From positions 1,178,001-1,242,000 of the forward strand of contig NZ_JBCFYD010000002.1 in NCBI RefSeq assembly GCF_038594945.1: 64,000 bases of DNA, given 5' to 3'. The notes under the pieces are model-generated. The model was not told where the DNA came from and did not search any database. It saw only the letters and a program-made list of their open reading frames with translations. Position 1 is the first letter of the stretch; the number at the start of each line of letters is the position of its first letter. Origin of the DNA: Fodinibius sp. Rm-B-1B1-1 (lineage in GTDB: Bacteria > Bacteroidota > Rhodothermia > Balneolales > Balneolaceae). The position numbers and the translations under genes are program-made. Shown here piece after piece: positions 63,046 through 64,000 of the stretch.

Positions 63046-64000
63046 TTATAATAAACCAGCGGTTTCTCGAAAGCTTAATGAATCCGTATGGTCATAAAAT
63101 TCTGAGGTAACCTTGGTACTTGAATGCCCCATTAGCTTGCTTACTGCATACATTTCTCCTCCTTTTTCAAGCGTATGGGTTGCAAATGAATGGCGCAGGC
63201 AATGAAATTTCAACTCATCCGGAAGACCTATTTTCCGCATTGTTCGCCTAAATTTTTGCTGGATACTTCGCAGTGAATATTGCCCATGCCCCCGCTCTTT
63301 CGGAAGCACGTAACAGCTATTCTTTGTTTTGCCTTTATAATACTTCGGGGCTTTCTTCATTTTCTTGTTCAGTGTAAGCTCAAATATCTTGATGATATTA
63401 AATGGTTTTTTCTCTAACGGAACCAAACGTCCCTTATCGGTTTTGGTAATCTCCGGTGGAATATCAATATAGCGCTCCTCAAAATTGATCATATTCCATT
63501 TTAGCTGATTCATTTCACCAATACGCATTCCAGTGAAATATCCCAGGCGGATCACCAATCCAATTAATTTTCCCTCAGTATGTTTGAGTAATTTTTGTAT
63601 TTCTGTATTGGTAAATGCCCGTTTTGTTTTTTTAGTATTATATAAAATATCCTTCCCTTCGTAAGGGTTTTTTATCAAGAAATCATAGTCTTCAGCCCAA
63701 GAGAAGCAAGCTTTTATTGATCGCAATTCAAGATCAATGGTCGTTTTTTCTACTTGGTCTTTATTCAAGCGATAAAGTTTATACTTAGATATTAATTGCC
63801 GGTCATATTCATCTAAAGGTAAATCTCCACAAATACGAAGCAAGTGGTTAAAAGCAAGTTTATAACGATCATAGGTTGATTCGGCCCTACTGCTTCGAAG
63901 ATCCGGTAAATAATACTCGTCAAGATAAGTAGAAAAAAGCGGGGCTTTCTCTTTTTCCTGCTGATGTTGCCGATGATTTTTAAAGTGATCCAATACCAAT
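63046..64000 (-). CDS. Tyrosine recombinase/integrase, N-terminus beyond window
   Basis: At least 318 codons, open to the right edge, so the true start is outside. The N-terminal visible part is a SAM-like core-binding domain (FSTYLDEYYLPDLRSSRAESTYDRYKLAFNHLLRICG). The catalytic domain has all residues of the family: Arg159 (TGMRIGEMNQL), His266 and Arg269 (FHCLRHSFATH), His292 (LMGHSS) and nucleophile Tyr302 (EFYDHTD). A lysine in the beta-hairpin (TKTDKGRLVPL) is also present. It most likely mobilises the accessory region. It is at the opposite end from tRNA-Leu, so the attachment site may be beyond the right edge. Confidence 0.92.
   Translation of the reverse strand, partial: LVLDHFKNHRQHQQEKEKAPLFSTYLDEYYLPDLRSSRAESTYDRYKLAFNHLLRICGDLPLDEYDRQLISKYKLYRLNKDQVEKTTIDLELRSIKACFSWAEDYDFLIKNPYEGKDILYNTKKTKRAFTNTEIQKLLKHTEGKLIGLVIRLGYFTGMRIGEMNQLKWNMINFEERYIDIPPEITKTDKGRLVPLEKKPFNIIKIFELTLNKKMKKAPKYYKGKTKNSCYVLPKERGHGQYSLRSIQQKFRRTMRKIGLPDELKFHCLRHSFATHTLEKGGEMYAVSKLMGHSSTKVTSEFYDHTDSLSFRETAGLL

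Noticed and set aside
39025-64000. Integrative element firmly assigned to tRNA-Leu as attachment site
   Set aside because: The accessory genes lie on the tRNA 5' side, the integrase is at the far end and the right junction is not visible; left as a possibility only.

Overview
The window looks like a chromosome segment of a member of the Balneolota/Rhodothermota, in the broader Bacteroidota (FCB) group. This is inferred from gene content and not proven: moderately AT-rich DNA, a type III glutamine synthetase, menaquinone genes, several lipoproteins with a clear lipobox, TlpA-like thioredoxins, and an ECF sigma factor next to a membrane Ser/Thr kinase with TPR repeats.

Positions 1 to about 39,110 are ordinary core chromosome. 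Going rightwards: a truncated LacI-type regulator with a palindromic operator; a leftward operon pfkA, GH13 glycosidase, thioredoxin-fold protein, pabC, pabB; a leftward group ispG, lipoprotein, TPR protein; two rhomboid proteases; a secreted M20 amidohydrolase; glutamine synthetase III; a rightward menA-menC-menE operon; a leftward group gatB, TlpA-like lipoprotein, tpiA, purD; two surface lipoproteins (collagen-like, and PKD plus beta-helix); the ECF sigma/kinase pair; pckA with a LacI/cre-like site upstream; prfA; purK-purE; an exonuclease-family/TfoX-like cluster; a ResA-like and a DUF411 protein; and a tRNA-Leu(CAA). pckA and prfA converge on a perfect 40-bp palindrome.

From about 39,110 to the right edge the content is accessory: an integrated element or defence island whose tyrosine recombinase runs off the right edge. 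The left part (39.4-44.1 kb) holds an orphan protein, a small helix-turn-helix-like protein preceded by nested palindromes, a small protein with a canonical Shine-Dalgarno, and a DUF3987 primase/helicase-like protein followed by an iteron-like array of 9-bp repeats, a candidate replication or partition locus. The middle (44.4-59.4 kb) is a defence block. Leftward genes are a CoiA-like nuclease, a single-chain type IIG restriction-modification enzyme, a HAD-type 5'-nucleotidase and a KAP P-loop NTPase. Rightward is an McrBC pair whose McrB carries an EVE reader domain. A second, different CoiA-like nuclease with long coiled coils and an orphan 200-residue protein follow.

The right part (59.5-62.6 kb) is a compact SOS cassette: a Y-family polymerase, an SRAP (YedK/HMCES-type) protein, a small companion protein and a LexA-like self-cleaving repressor. 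Almost identical palindromes lie in front of the repressor gene and between the divergent polymerase and SRAP genes, so the cassette probably regulates itself. The least-described combinations are the type IIG / 5'-nucleotidase / KAP NTPase operon and the iteron-like array behind the DUF3987 gene.
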